This document shows positions 42,038 through 54,591 of a DNA stretch of 64,000 nucleotides, in pieces; the stretch's first letter is position 1, and each line of letters opens with the position of its first letter. The notes under the pieces are model-generated. The model was not told the origin of the DNA. It was given only the letters and a program-made list of their open reading frames with translations, and made no database searches. Source of the DNA: Paludibacteraceae bacterium (GTDB lineage Bacteria > Bacteroidota > Bacteroidia > Bacteroidales > Paludibacteraceae). The translations under genes were made by a program, and so were the position numbers. The stretch lies in assembly GCA_017451525.1 (NCBI GenBank), contig JAFTOD010000005.1, positions 310,001-374,000 on the forward strand, given 5' to 3'.

Positions 42038-42571
42038 ATGAAGAAGGAAGATAAAACCGCGATTATTGCCCTCCTTGGTGAGCAACTCGAGCAATACTCT
42101 CATTTCTATATCACCAACATCGAAGGTCTGAACGCTGAGAAGACTAGCGCATTGCGTCGTGAATGCTTTAAGCAAGACGTTAAACTGTTGGTGGCTAAGA
42201 ATACTTTGCTCCAAAAGGCTCTTGAGGCAAAGGGTATCGACGAAGCAATCTTTGCTGCGTTGAAAGGTAACACCGCTTTGATGCTCTCTAACACAGGTAA
42301 TGCTCCTGCAAAATTGATTAAGGAGTTTACCAAGAAGGAGAAGAATAAAGAAGAGGCTAAGCCACAGTTGAAGGCAGCTTATGTAGAAGAAACTGTTTAC
42401 GTAGGTGCTCAAAACTTGGATTTCCTCTCTACCATCAAGTCAAAGAACGAACTCATTGCAGATTTGGTTGCATTGCTCCAATCTCCTGCAAAGAACGTTG
42501 TTTCTGCACTCCAATCAGGAGGTACTACCATCCACGGCGTGTTGAAAACGCTGGGTGAACGTGCTGAATAA
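42038..42571 (+). CDS. rplJ: 50S ribosomal protein L10
   Basis: 177 residues. N-domain LEQYSHFYITNIEGLNAEKT, KLLVAKNTLLQKALE. The C-terminal helix (NVVSALQSGGTTIHGVLKTL) would carry L7/L12 dimers. It is followed after 55 bases by rplL. Confidence 0.96.
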   Translation: MKKEDKTAIIALLGEQLEQYSHFYITNIEGLNAEKTSALRRECFKQDVKLLVAKNTLLQKALEAKGIDEAIFAALKGNTALMLSNTGNAPAKLIKEFTKKEKNKEEAKPQLKAAYVEETVYVGAQNLDFLSTIKSKNELIADLVALLQSPAKNVVSALQSGGTTIHGVLKTLGERAE

Positions 42572-42626
42572 TCAGCAAACCAAACTAATTAACATTAAAA
42601 AAATAACACTTTAAAATTATACAACA

Positions 42627-43007
42627 ATGGCAGATTTGAAAGCTTTTGCTGAACAATTAGTAAACCTTACAGTTAAGGAAGTTAATGAACTCGCTCAAAT
42701 TTTGAAAGAGGAGTATGGTATTGAACCTGCAGCTGCAGCTGTTGCAGTTGCTGCTGGTCCTGCAGCAGGTGGCGACGCTCCTGCAGCAGAGGAGAAAACA
42801 TCTTTTGATGTAGTATTGAAATCAGCTGGTGCTAACAAACTTCAAGTAGTTAAAGCAGTTAAAGAGCAAACTGGTCTTGGTTTGAAGGAAGCTAAAGACA
42901 TCGTAGATGCAGCTCCTGCAAACGTTAAGGAAGGCGTAGACAAAGCTACTGCTGAGGCTCTCAAGAAAGCTCTTGAAGAGGTAGGCGCTGAGGTAGAGTT
43001 GAAGTAA
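42627..43007 (+). CDS. rplL: 50S ribosomal protein L7/L12
   Basis: 126 residues. N-terminal dimerisation helix region, an alanine/glycine-rich hinge ([20 protein letters not shown]), and the C-terminal factor-binding domain with [20 protein letters not shown]. An attenuator-type terminator follows before rpoB. Confidence 0.97.
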   Translation: MADLKAFAEQLVNLTVKEVNELAQILKEEYGIEPAAAAVAVAAGPAAGGDAPAAEEKTSFDVVLKSAGANKLQVVKAVKEQTGLGLKEAKDIVDAAPANVKEGVDKATAEALKKALEEVGAEVELK

Positions 43008-43028
43008 TAATACCTACTTAATAGTGCT

Positions 43029-43063
43029 AGGTTTAGACCCTAAAAAGGGGTCTAAACCTTTTT
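43029..43063 (+). terminator. Terminator/attenuator between rplL and rpoB
   Basis: A 12-bp stem (43029-43040 with 43048-43059) and a T run. Partial termination here is usual and gives less rpoBC mRNA than ribosomal-protein mRNA. The AT-rich remainder to 43221 shows no gene. Confidence 0.8.
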
Positions 43064-43221
43064 CTCTAAATAGGAAGTAATGTTGAAAAAAAGTTAAAGT
43101 CTGATAATTTTTGAGCGGTTATTGTTAAAAGTTTATAAATTACAAAACCATTTATTTAGATTTAAATAGTTTATTATCAGACGATTATAATTTTTGAAAC
43201 ATATTAAAACCATAAAATTAA

Positions 43222-46200
43222 ATGGCAAATCAAAAACAAACCCAGCGAATCAATTTCTCGGCAATGCAAAAGCAGATGCCTTATCCTGATTTTCTGGAAA
43301 TTCAATTGAAATCCTTCCATGATTTCTTCCAAATGGATTCTACTCCAGAGGTCCGTCATACGGAAGGTTTGTTTAAGGTTTTCTCGGAGAACTTTCCAAT
43401 TCAAGACACGAGAAACAACTTCACGTTGGAGTTCTTGGATTATCACATTGATCCTCCTCGTTATTCAATCGAGGAGTGCTTGCTCCGTGGATTGACCTAT
43501 AGTGTGCCTTTGAAGGCTAAATTGTTCTTGACCTGTACTGATCCTGATCACGAGGATTTTGAGCCAGTTCTTCAAGAGGTATTCTTGGGTAATATCCCAT
43601 ACATGACCCCAAAGGGAACTTTCGTGATCAATGGTGCTGAGCGTGTAATCGTTAGTCAGTTGCACCGTTCACCAGGTGTGTTCTTTGGTACATCTATGCA
43701 CTCCAACGGAACAAAGTTGTACTCTGCTCGTATCATCCCATTCCGTGGTTCATGGATTGAGTTTGCGACGGATATTAATCGCGTGATGTATGCTTACATT
43801 GATCGCAAGAAGAAATTACCTGTAACCACCTTGTTGCGTGCAATTGGTTTTGAGAGCGATAAGGATATCTTGGATTGCTTTGGTTTGGCAGAGGAAATCA
43901 AGTGTACCAAGGAGAACTTGGATGCCGTAGTTGGTCGCACTTTGGCTGGTAACGTATTGAAGGGTTGGACCGAGGACTTTGTGGATGAGGATACTGGCGA
44001 GGTTGTAACCATCGAGCGTAACGAGGTAATCATTGAGCGTGAAACTGTATTGACAGAGGAATTGTGCGAAGACATTCTTGAGTCTGGTACCAAGACCATT
44101 TTGCTCCACAAAGAGGAGGCAAACGAGTCTGATTACTCTATCATCTTCAATACTTTGCAAAAAGACCCTTCTCACTCAGAGAAAGAGGCTGTTCTCTACA
44201 TCTATCGTCAGTTGCGTAACGCAGAGCCTGCAGATGATGCTACAGCTCGCGAGGCTATTCACAACCTCTTCTTCTCTGAGAAGCGTTATGACTTGGGTGA
44301 GGTAGGTCGCTATCGTATCAACCGCAAGTTGAATATGGATATTCCTATGGAAACCCGTACCTTGACCAAGGAGGATATGATTGAGATTATCAAGTATTTG
44401 GTTGAACTTATCAACTCCAATGCTGAGGTGGATGATATTGACCACTTGAGTAACCGTCGTGTTCGTACCGTGGGCGAGCAATTGTACAACCAATTCGGTA
44501 TTGGTCTTGCTCGTATGGCTCGCACTATTCGTGAGCGCATGAACGTGCGCGACACTGAGGTGTTCACTCCAACCGATTTGATCAACGCTAAGGCTATTTC
44601 TAGTGTAATCAACTCATACTTCGGTACCAATGCACTTTCTCAGTTCATGGATCAACAAAACCCATTGGCTGAGATCACTCACAAACGTCGTATGTCTGCG
44701 CTTGGTCCTGGTGGACTTAGCCGTGACCGTGCAGGTTTCGAGGTGCGTGACGTTCACTATACTCACTATGGTCGTCTTTGTCCTATTGAGACTCCTGAGG
44801 GTCCAAACATTGGTTTGATTTCTTCTCTTTGCGTTTATGCGAAGATTAATGATCTTGGGTTCATTGAGACTCCATACCGTAAGGTAGAGAATGGAGTAGT
44901 TAACCTTAACAACGATGAGGTAGCATATTATACTGCTGAGGATGAGGAGCAAGCTATTGTAGCACAAGGTAATGCTCCATTGGATAAGGATGGTAAGTTT
45001 ATCCGTACCAAGGTTAAATCTCGTTTCGAGGCTGACTTCCCTGTGGTAGCACCATCAGAGGTAAACTTGATGGACGTTTCTCCATCACAGATTGCTTCTA
45101 TTGCTGCTTCTTTGATTCCATTCTTGGAACACGATGATGCTAACCGTGCGTTGATGGGTTCGAACATGATGCGTCAGGGTGTGCCATTGCTTCGCAGTGA
45201 GGCTCCTATCGTAGGTACTGGTATTGAGGCGCAATTGATTCAAGATTCTCGTACTCAAATTATGGCAGAGGGTGATGGCGTGGTAACGTACGTAGATGCT
45301 GACAAAATTGTCATTAATTACACTCGTAGCAAGGAAGAAGAGTTCATCTCTTTTGAAACTTCAGAGAAAGAATACAAATTGCCAAAATTCCAACGTACAA
45401 ACCAAAATACCACCATTGACCTTCGTCCAATCGTTCGCAAAGGCGATAAGGTAACTAAAGGTCAGATTTTGACTGAAGGTTATGCAACCGAAAACGGTGA
45501 ATTGGCTTTGGGTAAGAACTTGAAAGTGGCATATATTCCTTGGAAAGGTTACAACTACGAGGATGCTATTGTGTTGAGCGAGCGCATCGTTCGTGAAGAT
45601 ATGTTTACTTCTGTTCATGTGGTAGAACAACTTTTGGAAGTTCGTGAAACGAAACGTGGTGCAGAGGAATTTACAGCTGACATACCAAACGTGAGCGAAG
45701 ATGCTACTAAGGACTTAGATGAGAATGGTATCATTCGTATCGGAGCTCATATTAATCCGGGCGATATCATCGTAGGTAAGATTACTCCTAAAGGAGAGTC
45801 GGATCCTTCTCCAGAAGAGAAACTTCTTAAAGCAATCTTCGGTGACAAGGCAGGTGATGTGAAAGATGCTTCCCTGAAGGCTACTCCATCACTCAGCGGT
45901 GTGGTAATTGGTAAGAACCTTTATAAGAAGGCTATCAAAGATCGCAAACAAAAATTGGAGGATCGTGATACCATGGCTCAATTGGATGCACAAACTCAAG
46001 TTAAGGCAGAACAACTTAAACAATTGTTGATTGATAAGTTGGTTGTCTTGCTCAAGAAACGTGTATCTGCTGGCGTAGTAGATTATGCCAACACCGAAGT
46101 TGTGGCTAAAGGTCTTGAATTTACTGCAGAGCGCTTGAAGAATATTGACTATATGTCGGTGATGTTGGCGAACTGGACTGATGATGAGCACACCAATGAT

Positions 46201-47034
46201 TTGGTATGTCGTTGTATTATGAATTACATCGCAAAATACAAAGAGATGGATGCTCAACTCAAACGCGAAAAATTCAATTTAACTATAGGTGATGAGTTGC
46301 CTAACGGTATTTTGGAGATGGCTAAGGTATATATTGCTAAGCGTCGTAAGATTCGCGTAGGTGATAAGATGGCTGGTCGTCACGGTAACAAGGGTATTGT
46401 TTCTAAGATTGTTCGTGTAGAGGATATGCCATTCTTGGCGGATGGTACTCCTGTGGATATCGTATTGAACCCACTGGGTGTGCCTTCTCGTATGAACATC
46501 GGTCAGATCTTCGAGGCAGTTCTTGGTTGGGCTGGTCACGAGTTGGGCGTTAAGTTTGCTACTCCAATCTTCGATGGCTGTACTTTGGATTCGCTCAATG
46601 AATGGACTGACAAAGCAGGTCTCCCACGTGCAGGTAAGACTCAGCTCTACGATGGTGGTACTGGCGAGGCATTCGACCAAATGGCAACCGTGGGTGTGAC
46701 CTACTTTATGAAGCTTGGTCACATGGTTGATGATAAGATGCACGCTCGTTCTATCGGTCCTTACAGCTTGATTACTCAACAACCATTGGGTGGTAAAGCT
46801 CAGTTCGGTGGTCAACGTTTTGGTGAGATGGAGGTTTGGGCACTTGAGGCACACGGTGCTGCTCATATCCTACAAGAGATCCTCACAGTTAAGTCAGACG
46901 ACGTAACAGGTCGTGCACGTACATACGAGGCAATCGTTAAGGGCGAAGCAATGCCTACACCAGGTTTGCCAGAGTCACTCAATGTATTGTTGCACGAGTT
47001 GCAAGGTCTCGCTCTCTCAATCACAATGGAATAA
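43222..47034 (+). CDS. rpoB: DNA-directed RNA polymerase beta subunit
   Basis: 1270 residues, usual for Bacteroidota. Hallmarks: rifampicin-region sequence [20 protein letters not shown], then [19 protein letters not shown], with the wild-type-looking residues (Asp-Gln-Gln-Asn, His, Arg, Ser) that go with rifampicin sensitivity. Further [14 protein letters not shown], and near the end [19 protein letters not shown]. It forms one jaw of the polymerase. rpoC begins 12 bases later. Confidence 0.98.
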   Translation: MANQKQTQRINFSAMQKQMPYPDFLEIQLKSFHDFFQMDSTPEVRHTEGLFKVFSENFPIQDTRNNFTLEFLDYHIDPPRYSIEECLLRGLTYSVPLKAKLFLTCTDPDHEDFEPVLQEVFLGNIPYMTPKGTFVINGAERVIVSQLHRSPGVFFGTSMHSNGTKLYSARIIPFRGSWIEFATDINRVMYAYIDRKKKLPVTTLLRAIGFESDKDILDCFGLAEEIKCTKENLDAVVGRTLAGNVLKGWTEDFVDEDTGEVVTIERNEVIIERETVLTEELCEDILESGTKTILLHKEEANESDYSIIFNTLQKDPSHSEKEAVLYIYRQLRNAEPADDATAREAIHNLFFSEKRYDLGEVGRYRINRKLNMDIPMETRTLTKEDMIEIIKYLVELINSNAEVDDIDHLSNRRVRTVGEQLYNQFGIGLARMARTIRERMNVRDTEVFTPTDLINAKAISSVINSYFGTNALSQFMDQQNPLAEITHKRRMSALGPGGLSRDRAGFEVRDVHYTHYGRLCPIETPEGPNIGLISSLCVYAKINDLGFIETPYRKVENGVVNLNNDEVAYYTAEDEEQAIVAQGNAPLDKDGKFIRTKVKSRFEADFPVVAPSEVNLMDVSPSQIASIAASLIPFLEHDDANRALMGSNMMRQGVPLLRSEAPIVGTGIEAQLIQDSRTQIMAEGDGVVTYVDADKIVINYTRSKEEEFISFETSEKEYKLPKFQRTNQNTTIDLRPIVRKGDKVTKGQILTEGYATENGELALGKNLKVAYIPWKGYNYEDAIVLSERIVREDMFTSVHVVEQLLEVRETKRGAEEFTADIPNVSEDATKDLDENGIIRIGAHINPGDIIVGKITPKGESDPSPEEKLLKAIFGDKAGDVKDASLKATPSLSGVVIGKNLYKKAIKDRKQKLEDRDTMAQLDAQTQVKAEQLKQLLIDKLVVLLKKRVSAGVVDYANTEVVAKGLEFTAERLKNIDYMSVMLANWTDDEHTNDLVCRCIMNYIAKYKEMDAQLKREKFNLTIGDELPNGILEMAKVYIAKRRKIRVGDKMAGRHGNKGIVSKIVRVEDMPFLADGTPVDIVLNPLGVPSRMNIGQIFEAVLGWAGHELGVKFATPIFDGCTLDSLNEWTDKAGLPRAGKTQLYDGGTGEAFDQMATVGVTYFMKLGHMVDDKMHARSIGPYSLITQQPLGGKAQFGGQRFGEMEVWALEAHGAAHILQEILTVKSDDVTGRARTYEAIVKGEAMPTPGLPESLNVLLHELQGLALSITME

Positions 47035-47046
47035 AATTCAAGAATT

Positions 47047-50000
47047 ATGGCTTTTAAACAAGATAATAAGAAAAACGGTTTCTCCCGCATCTCTATCGGA
47101 CTCGCTTCTCCAGATGAGATTATGCGCCTTAGCTCGGGAGAGATTCTCAAACCTGAGACCATCAACTATCGTACTTACAAACCTGAGCGTGATGGTTTGT
47201 TCTGCGAGCGCATCTTTGGTCCTACCAAGGACTATGAGTGCCACTGCGGTAAGTACAAACGTATCCGTTACAAAGGTATTGTCTGCGAACGTTGCGGTGT
47301 AGAGGTAACTGAGAAGAAAGTGCGCCGTGAGCGTATGGGACACATCAAGTTGGTGGTTCCTGTTACACATATTTGGTACCTCCGTTCATTGCCATCCAAG
47401 ATGGCTGCATTGCTCGGTGTGCCTACCAAGAAGCTTGACTCCGTCGTTTACTACGAGAAGTATATCGTTCTCCAAGCTGGTATGCTCGCTGGTCAAGAGA
47501 TTGATGACGAAATTGTAGAAAACAAGATGCTCCTCGACGAGGATCAATACATGGAGTTGATGGGTCGTCTTCCACAAGACAACCAATTGCTTGATGACAC
47601 CGATCCTGATAAGTTCATCGCTAAGATGGGTGCTGAAGCTATCGAAGAGTTGCTGATGGGTCTTGACCTCGACGCGCTCAGCTTCGAGCTTCGCGACCGT
47701 GCTAATAGCGACTCTTCTATGCAACGCAAAGCTGAAGCTTTGAAGCGCTTGCAAGTGGTAGAGAACTTCCGCGCCAGCAAGGGTAAGAACCGTCCAGAGT
47801 GGATGGTATTGCGTGTCATCCCTGTGACTCCTCCTGAGTTGCGTCCGCTCGTTCCACTGGATGGTGGTCGCTTCGCAACTTCTGACCTCAACGACCTCTA
47901 TCGTCGCGTAATCATTCGTAACAACCGTCTGAAACGCCTCGTAGAGATCAAGGCACCAGATGTGATCTTGCGCAACGAGAAACGTATGCTCCAAGAGGCA
48001 GTGGATTCACTCTTCGACAATAGCAAGAAGACTACCGCTATCAAGTCCGACGCTAACCGTCCTTTGAAATCACTCTCTGACTCGCTCAAGGGTAAACAAG
48101 GTCGTTTCCGTCAGAACTTGCTCGGTAAACGTGTGGACTACTCTGCTCGTTCGGTAATTGTTGTAGGTCCTGAGTTGAAGATGCACGAGTGCGGTTTGCC
48201 AAAAGATATGGCTGCTGAGCTCTACAAACCATTCATCATCCGCAAACTTATCGAGCGCGGCATCGTGAAGACGGTTAAGTCTGCTAAGAAGATCATCGAC
48301 CGCAAAGAGCCAGTCGTATTCGATATCCTCGAAAACGTAATGAAGGGTCATCCAGTGCTCCTCAACCGTGCTCCTACCTTGCACCGTCATGGTATCTTGG
48401 CTTTCCAACCACGTATGATCGAGGGTAAGGCCATCCAATTGCACCCACTGGCTTGTGCCGGCTTCAACGCCGACTTCGACGGTGACCAAATGGCTGTGCA
48501 CTTGCCACTTAGCAACGAGGCAATCCTTGAGGCACAACTCCTCATGCTTGGTTCGCACAACATCCTTGACCCTGCTAATGGTAACCCAATTACCGTACCT
48601 TCTCAGGATATGATTCTCGGTCTTTACTATATTTCTAAACCACGCACAGGCGTGAAGGGTGAAGGCCTCACATTCTATTCTCCTGAGGAGTGCGAGATCG
48701 CGCTCAACGAAGGCAAAGTGGATATCCACGCGAACGTGAAAGTGCGTATCTTGGACAAACGTACCAACACTACTTCATTGGTAGAGACTACTCCTGGTCG
48801 TGTGCTCGTTAACCACTTCGTACCAGAAGAGGTTGGGTATCAAAACGTTACTCTCGGCAAGAAAGCCGTTAAGAATATCATTACTGATGTCATCAAGACT
48901 TGTGGTGTAGCTCGTACCGCTCTCTTCTTGGACAACATCAAGGACCTCGGTTACAAGATGGCGTTCAAGGGTGGTCTTAGCTTCAACCTCAACGATATCC
49001 TTATCCCAGAGGAGAAGAACGAGTTCGTTGCTAAGGGTAACCAAACCGTAGAAGAGGTGACCGAACTCTATATGGAAGGTCTCATGACCGACAACGAGCG
49101 TTACAACAAGGTCGTTGCTGCTTGGGGTGAGGTCGATGCACAAGTGACCAAAGTCCTCATGCAACACATGAAAGAGGCCGACCAAGGTTTCAACTCTGTG
49201 TACATGATGATGGATTCTGGTGCCCGTGGTTCACAACAACAGATCAAACAGCTCGCTGGTATGCGTGGTCTGATGGCGAAACCACAAAAGGCAGGTGTAG
49301 CAGATAGCCGCCAAACAATTGAGAACCCTATTCTCTCTAACTTTAAGGAAGGTTTGAGCGTGCTTGAGTACTTTATCTCTACCCACGGTGCGCGTAAGGG
49401 TCTTGCCGATACCGCGTTGAAGACTGCCGATGCTGGTTACCTCACTCGTCGTCTTGTGGACGTTTCTCACGACGTTATCATCAACGAGGAGGACTGCGGT
49501 ACATTGCGTGGTTTGACCGCTCGTGCGGTGAAGCAAAACGACGTGGTTGTGGCTTCATTGACCCAACGTATCTTGGGTCGTGTCAGTGTTCACGATATCT
49601 ATGACCTCGAGGGCAACCTCATTGTGGCTTCTGGCGAAGAGATTCGCGAGGCAGCATGCGAAGCTATCGAAGCTGCTGGTATTGAGGCAGTTGAGATTCG
49701 TTCTGTACTCACTTGCGAGGCCAAACATGGTGTCTGCGCTAAGTGCTACGGTCGCAACCTTGCTACCCGTAAGATGGTTCAGAAGGGTGAAGCTGTCGGC
49801 GTGATCGCAGCGCAAGCTATTGGTGAGCCTGGTACACAGTTGACATTGCGTACTTTCCACTCTGGTGGTGTCGCTGGTAATGCAGCTACTCAAAACACCT
49901 ACGCGATCCCAGCTAACGGTCGCGTTGAGATTGACGATTTGCGCACTATCACTACCGAAGCAGGTGAAGTGATTGTTGTCAGCCGTCTGAATGAGATGCG

Positions 50001-51342
50001 TCTTGTGGACGAGAATACAGGTGTTGTATTGACTACTTTCAATATCCCTTATGCTTCCAAACTCTTCATCACTCCAGGTGAGTCTTACGAGAAGGGTACC
50101 AAGGTTTGCGAATGGGATCCATATAAGGCAGCGTTGATTATCGAGCAAGCGGGTCGCCTCCAATACGAAGACGTTATCGAGGGTGTAACTGCTAAGACCG
50201 AGATTGATGACCAAACAGGTAAGAAAGAGGTGACTATCACCGAAACTAAGGACAAAACCAAGATGCCATCTGCGCATATCCTTGATGCTGAGGGCAATAT
50301 CTTGCGTACTTACAACCTCCCAGTGAAGGCATTGCTCGTCAACGAGGATGGCGCTGAGGTGAAAGTCGGTGATTCACTCTTCACACAAACACGTTCGTTC
50401 GGTACTGCAGGCGATATCACGGGTGGTCTTCCACGTGTTACCGAGCTCTTCGAGGCACGTAACCCATCCAACCCAGCTATCGTGGCTGAGATCGATGGTG
50501 AGGTGACCTTCGGACGTATCAAACGTGGTAACCGTGAGCTCACCATCACCAGCAAATTGGGTGAAGTGAAGTCTTATCTCATTCCACTGGGTAAACAAAT
50601 CCTCGTTCAAGAGGGCGACTATGTTCGCGCAGGTGTGGCTCTCTCTGACGGTGCTATCACTCCTAACGATATCCTTGCTATCCAAGGTCCTACTGCGGTG
50701 CAAGACTATATCGTCAACGAGGCACAATCGGTTTACCGTATGCAAGGTGTGGAGATCAACGATAAGCACTTCGAGATTATCGTTCGTCAAATGATGCGTA
50801 AGGTAGAGATCCAAGACGCAGGTGATACACGTTATCTTGAGAAGCAAATCGTTGATAAGATTGACTTCCTTGAGGAGAACGACCGTATCTGGGGCAAGAA
50901 AGTGGTAACCGACGCAGGTGAGAGCGAGACTCTCAAAGCTGGTCAAATCGTTACCGCACGCCGTCTCCATGATGAGAACTCTTCACTCCGTCGTAAGGAT
51001 AAGAAACTCGTGGTTGCTCGTGATGCGATGTGTGCTACTGCTAGCCAAGTGCTCCAAGGTATCACTCGCGCTGCTCTGGCTACCAAGTCCTTCATGTCGG
51101 CTGCTTCCTTCCAAGAGACTACCAAGGTGCTCAACGAAGCGGCTATCCAAGGCAAGGTGGACTACCTCGATGGTATGAAGGAGAACGTTATCTGCGGTAA
51201 CTTGATTCCTGCAGGTACTGGTCTTCGCGAGTTCCAACACATCAGCGTTCACAATGCTGAGGAGTACGCAGCTATCCAAGCTGCACGTGCAGCAGCGGCA
51301 GCTGAGGCACAACTCCGCCAAGAGGAACTCAACGAACTATAA
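47047..51342 (+). CDS. rpoC: DNA-directed RNA polymerase beta' subunit
   Basis: 1431 residues. Zinc-binding cysteines ECHCGKYK...VCERCGVEV near the N-terminus; catalytic NADFDGD (in [20 protein letters not shown]) with the three magnesium-binding aspartates; the second zinc site in [18 protein letters not shown]; bridge-helix and trigger-loop region [16 protein letters not shown]. Ends in an Ala/Glu-rich tail. It completes the catalytic core with rpoB. Confidence 0.98.
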   Translation: MAFKQDNKKNGFSRISIGLASPDEIMRLSSGEILKPETINYRTYKPERDGLFCERIFGPTKDYECHCGKYKRIRYKGIVCERCGVEVTEKKVRRERMGHIKLVVPVTHIWYLRSLPSKMAALLGVPTKKLDSVVYYEKYIVLQAGMLAGQEIDDEIVENKMLLDEDQYMELMGRLPQDNQLLDDTDPDKFIAKMGAEAIEELLMGLDLDALSFELRDRANSDSSMQRKAEALKRLQVVENFRASKGKNRPEWMVLRVIPVTPPELRPLVPLDGGRFATSDLNDLYRRVIIRNNRLKRLVEIKAPDVILRNEKRMLQEAVDSLFDNSKKTTAIKSDANRPLKSLSDSLKGKQGRFRQNLLGKRVDYSARSVIVVGPELKMHECGLPKDMAAELYKPFIIRKLIERGIVKTVKSAKKIIDRKEPVVFDILENVMKGHPVLLNRAPTLHRHGILAFQPRMIEGKAIQLHPLACAGFNADFDGDQMAVHLPLSNEAILEAQLLMLGSHNILDPANGNPITVPSQDMILGLYYISKPRTGVKGEGLTFYSPEECEIALNEGKVDIHANVKVRILDKRTNTTSLVETTPGRVLVNHFVPEEVGYQNVTLGKKAVKNIITDVIKTCGVARTALFLDNIKDLGYKMAFKGGLSFNLNDILIPEEKNEFVAKGNQTVEEVTELYMEGLMTDNERYNKVVAAWGEVDAQVTKVLMQHMKEADQGFNSVYMMMDSGARGSQQQIKQLAGMRGLMAKPQKAGVADSRQTIENPILSNFKEGLSVLEYFISTHGARKGLADTALKTADAGYLTRRLVDVSHDVIINEEDCGTLRGLTARAVKQNDVVVASLTQRILGRVSVHDIYDLEGNLIVASGEEIREAACEAIEAAGIEAVEIRSVLTCEAKHGVCAKCYGRNLATRKMVQKGEAVGVIAAQAIGEPGTQLTLRTFHSGGVAGNAATQNTYAIPANGRVEIDDLRTITTEAGEVIVVSRLNEMRLVDENTGVVLTTFNIPYASKLFITPGESYEKGTKVCEWDPYKAALIIEQAGRLQYEDVIEGVTAKTEIDDQTGKKEVTITETKDKTKMPSAHILDAEGNILRTYNLPVKALLVNEDGAEVKVGDSLFTQTRSFGTAGDITGGLPRVTELFEARNPSNPAIVAEIDGEVTFGRIKRGNRELTITSKLGEVKSYLIPLGKQILVQEGDYVRAGVALSDGAITPNDILAIQGPTAVQDYIVNEAQSVYRMQGVEINDKHFEIIVRQMMRKVEIQDAGDTRYLEKQIVDKIDFLEENDRIWGKKVVTDAGESETLKAGQIVTARRLHDENSSLRRKDKKLVVARDAMCATASQVLQGITRAALATKSFMSAASFQETTKVLNEAAIQGKVDYLDGMKENVICGNLIPAGTGLREFQHISVHNAEEYAAIQAARAAAAAEAQLRQEELNEL

Positions 51343-51362
51343 TTTAACAGGCTCATTTATAT

Positions 51363-51399
51363 CAACCGCCTCCTTGATAATAGACCAAGGGGGCGGTTG
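51363..51399. terminator. Terminator between rpoC and the convergent gene
   Basis: A perfect 14-bp stem (51363-51376 with 51386-51399) and a 9-base loop; AT-rich on both sides. Confidence 0.85.
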
Positions 51400-51459
51400 T
51401 GTTATTAATTATTTTGTGATTGTCACAATAATTCCAAAATAAGCAATATGCTTCAGTTA

Positions 51460-52938
51460 CTAAAAACCGAGGATTGTGTATGTTTGTCCGTGATGGAGAA
51501 TATACAGATGTCCGTTGCGCAGAATTTTAGTAGGAGTGGATTCGTCTGGAAATAGCAATTGAAAATGAGATGTACCTGTTCCACTTCGTTGGATGTGTTG
51601 CGATGTACGGGCTGGAACAACTATGGTGTTGCTGTCCGTAGGGGTGGAGTAGATTACAAGGCGCAAGTCATCTTTGCTGCCTCCGAAATTGTTGCCCGAG
51701 GTGGTAATGAGGTTACCCGCATAGTCGAAATGTATGCTACCAATAGCACTGAATGTGGTGGTATAGGTAGTGCGCAAAGATAGAGTAGGGGTATCGCCTT
51801 GCCATGTAATATCAAATATGAGGATATTTCCGTCTGCATTTACCATTGCCAATTGATTTTCTTCGCGATTGAGTGCAATGCCAGCACCATTGGAACCATT
51901 GATGAGTGTGGCATCGGTAGATGCATATTGTCGCGTGCCTTGATGGTCGTAGAACATCAGGGCATAGGTACCCGCTTGGTTAGTAAGCGTATGCTGACAA
52001 AGCCAAGCACCATGACTACAAGCTACGATGGCAAAGTTGCCATTGGTATTGTTGTCTTCCACTGCTATAACTTGAGTGGGCGCTGTCTTCCACTGGCGGG
52101 AGATAGTGCCATCTTCGTTGCCGATTTGATAGATGACAAAACCTTTTTTAGTGAGTTGGCTATATTCGCCTATATCTTCGTTCATGGCGTAAAGTTTGGT
52201 ATTTTTACCAGACCCATAGATGGAAACGCCAGAGCAGGATGAGCCCAAATCGGTGTTGGTGACGGAATTGTACCATACGCCATTGTCGTCATTCTGTATG
52301 CCACTAAAGAATTGTTTCTCGCTATAATCGACGGGATTCATGATGGTGATGCCGCTTTTGAGATCTCCCCAATCGGGCCAATAGATATAACCTTCGCTGT
52401 CAATAGCTGGACGACCTGTAGAATTGAATGTGATGTAATCGTTGCCTGTTGCGAATGTGGGTTGGTAGGCATAATCAAAGGCATGGATATGGCATAGCCC
52501 TACTCCCTTTCGGTTGGCAAGGTAGATATAGCCGAAGTAGTCTGATTCTGGATGATTGTTAATTGCTGCATAAGCGCGAGTGCAAACCTCTCCCTCATAG
52601 ATAATACCAAACTGTGGATTGCTTGCAGCAGATAGTTGTAAACTCCAAGCTATGGTAGTGTGGGATGAAGGTAGTGCAGATGCGGGAATAGTAATGGTAT
52701 TATCGCCAGATTGGAGCGGTTGAGGAATCGTATATTCGCCAAGCGATTCGCCACTGATGGTGTGGAAAAGCAGTTTGCCCGAAATAGGTTGGGTGTTGGC
52801 AAAGAAAGTGAATGTATAATCATTTCCACTCTGTGCTACACGCAAATCATATGCCATGATATGTGGGACGGTAGTAGCAGATATGGCGATATTTCCCCAT
52901 AGACATGCTATGATAAGGCAGAAGAGGAGTCGTTTCAT
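51460..52938 (-). CDS. Secreted propeller-like protein with C-terminal tag
   Basis: 492 residues with a signal peptide (about 1-21). A paralogue of the gene at 3866-6789 and of the partial gene at 1-982: shared N-terminal domain (NDYTFTFFANTQPISGKLLF), PESDYFGYIYLAN, and the IYGSGKNTKL...IGNEDGTISRQW pattern. It is intact and so served to locate the frameshift in the 3866 gene. The C-terminus, KILRNGHLYILHHGQTYTIL, is a version of the RDGQ...GKT tag. Last gene of a unit with the outer-membrane protein (9-base gap) and TPR protein upstream. Confidence 0.75.
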   Translation of the reverse strand: MKRLLFCLIIACLWGNIAISATTVPHIMAYDLRVAQSGNDYTFTFFANTQPISGKLLFHTISGESLGEYTIPQPLQSGDNTITIPASALPSSHTTIAWSLQLSAASNPQFGIIYEGEVCTRAYAAINNHPESDYFGYIYLANRKGVGLCHIHAFDYAYQPTFATGNDYITFNSTGRPAIDSEGYIYWPDWGDLKSGITIMNPVDYSEKQFFSGIQNDDNGVWYNSVTNTDLGSSCSGVSIYGSGKNTKLYAMNEDIGEYSQLTKKGFVIYQIGNEDGTISRQWKTAPTQVIAVEDNNTNGNFAIVACSHGAWLCQHTLTNQAGTYALMFYDHQGTRQYASTDATLINGSNGAGIALNREENQLAMVNADGNILIFDITWQGDTPTLSLRTTYTTTFSAIGSIHFDYAGNLITTSGNNFGGSKDDLRLVIYSTPTDSNTIVVPARTSQHIQRSGTGTSHFQLLFPDESTPTKILRNGHLYILHHGQTYTILGF

Positions 52939-52947
52939 ACGTATGTG

Positions 52948-54591
52948 TTAGAATTTGAATTTAACACCCGCCAAAAAGTGGATACCTTGTGAATGATAAC
53001 CGTAGAAGTATTCGTTTCTGCGATGGAGGTAGTCATTGAGTTGCAAGTAAGCAACCAACCAACGATTGACAGCATATTGACCACCAATATTGAGCGATAT
53101 GATTGGGGCAAGTGTTTGATCGCCTTGGGTGGTATGTGCTAAGCGACTGCCTGCGAAATAATTGTCGGAGTAGATGCTCCATTTAGAGTCGATATGCACG
53201 TCCAATCGCGCTTTAATATCCCAATTAGGACGGTCGTAGATAGGCTGTTCCGCAGTCCAGAAATAGTAGTTTCCTGCTACGTTAAGTTCAAGGATATCGC
53301 GGTAGTGGTAGTGCATAGAGGCACCCACTTTCCATCGTTGGTAGTTAGTAAACCACAGATGGTAGTCTGTGATAACATTCGCATCGTTTAATATGGCCTT
53401 CATATTGTATGCGTTCATCATATACGCATACCCGCCGTAGATGTCAATGAGCATAGTGGCGACAGGGCGAATCTTGAAGCCGAGTTGTGCATCTATAGGA
53501 GTATAGTTGCGCGGATGTTGGAGAGTAAGCCCTTGATGCAAGTTTAGATAGCGGTTGTAACTCGTGAACTCTTGTAGCGAACCATTGCCAAAATAGCCAT
53601 GAGCATTGGTATAGAGATGGAAGACATTGTCCATCATATGCCATTCGAATTCTACATTTGGTGAAGGTGCGAAACTGATGTCCTCTGCACCGCTGAGCAA
53701 CTGACCATTGCCCAGATTGATGTCTAAATTGACACCAGCATGTAGGCGAATGTTTTTGCTATGGAACTCATAGAATGGCTCAAGATGAATGGCATGGCGA
53801 GGAGCGATGGATGCGGTGAAGGTGGTGTCGGTGATGGTGTAGAATGCATTGAGCACCGATGCATTGATACCAGCTTTGTGGTAGTCGGCTTTCCATGCGA
53901 AGTCAAGATAGGAGCGTACTTGATGTTCGATGGCGTGGTTGGTAGCGAAGAAAGCATTATAACCTGTTTGTATGCGGTAGAGAATACCATCTTTCTTGGT
54001 GGATTGTACACCTATTTTGGCTTGTGCATTCCAGAATGTACGCCAAGGGAAAAATGCCTTGTATGCCGTGCTATCAAGTTGATATGCAAACGCTTCGTTT
54101 TGTCCCTCAAGTCCGAAATAGAAGTCTGTGCCCGAGAAGTGGCGTGTAGCCTGCATGCCTAATGTAGATTGAGAAAGTGCATCTTTTCCCCAATACGCAT
54201 CGTGGTTGGCATAGAGGTCGAGCGACATCTTCTTTTTGTGTTTGATTTGGTAGGCAAACAGCATGTGCGTATTGCGGTAGCCAAGTGCTCCCTCTATCAC
54301 TCCGTTGAGTGGAGTAGGTGTGGAGAACTTAGTGGAAGAAGCGGGTAGAGCGTGGAGGTTATAGCCAATAGAGAGCGGGTTAGAGTAGGTGGAATACACT
54401 ACAGGATTGAGTTGTGGGGTGTATTGGATGAAAGTAGGTGTGGTAGTGATAGCTTGTGTTTGCTCAATCTCAGGCTGATAATCGCGCTCCACAGTGACCA
54501 CACGATTGAATACTGTGTCTTGTGCTTGAGCGACGCAAGGAATGCTCAATATCAGTACGCACGCAAGGGCTATTGGATATAATCGTATCAT
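52948..54591 (-). CDS. Outer-membrane beta-barrel protein (TonB-receptor-like, no plug seen)
   Basis: 547 residues, signal peptide about 1-23. The mature N-terminus (DTVFNRVVTVERDYQPEIEQ) is of a type often paired with the TPR protein upstream in Bacteroidales. The body has many amphipathic strands with aromatic girdles (LDLYANHDAYWG, FYFGLEGQNEAFAYQLD), and ends in FLAGVKFKF with the terminal Phe of barrels. No TonB box or plug motif is evident. Start overlaps the stop of the TPR gene by four bases (ATGA), so the two probably work together, but their job is unknown. Confidence 0.7.
   Translation of the reverse strand: MIRLYPIALACVLILSIPCVAQAQDTVFNRVVTVERDYQPEIEQTQAITTTPTFIQYTPQLNPVVYSTYSNPLSIGYNLHALPASSTKFSTPTPLNGVIEGALGYRNTHMLFAYQIKHKKKMSLDLYANHDAYWGKDALSQSTLGMQATRHFSGTDFYFGLEGQNEAFAYQLDSTAYKAFFPWRTFWNAQAKIGVQSTKKDGILYRIQTGYNAFFATNHAIEHQVRSYLDFAWKADYHKAGINASVLNAFYTITDTTFTASIAPRHAIHLEPFYEFHSKNIRLHAGVNLDINLGNGQLLSGAEDISFAPSPNVEFEWHMMDNVFHLYTNAHGYFGNGSLQEFTSYNRYLNLHQGLTLQHPRNYTPIDAQLGFKIRPVATMLIDIYGGYAYMMNAYNMKAILNDANVITDYHLWFTNYQRWKVGASMHYHYRDILELNVAGNYYFWTAEQPIYDRPNWDIKARLDVHIDSKWSIYSDNYFAGSRLAHTTQGDQTLAPIISLNIGGQYAVNRWLVAYLQLNDYLHRRNEYFYGYHSQGIHFLAGVKFKF

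Noticed and set aside
48070-50970. Long minus-strand open frames across rpoB and rpoC
   Set aside because: They are shadows of strongly biased coding sequence and show no protein-family features or start signals.
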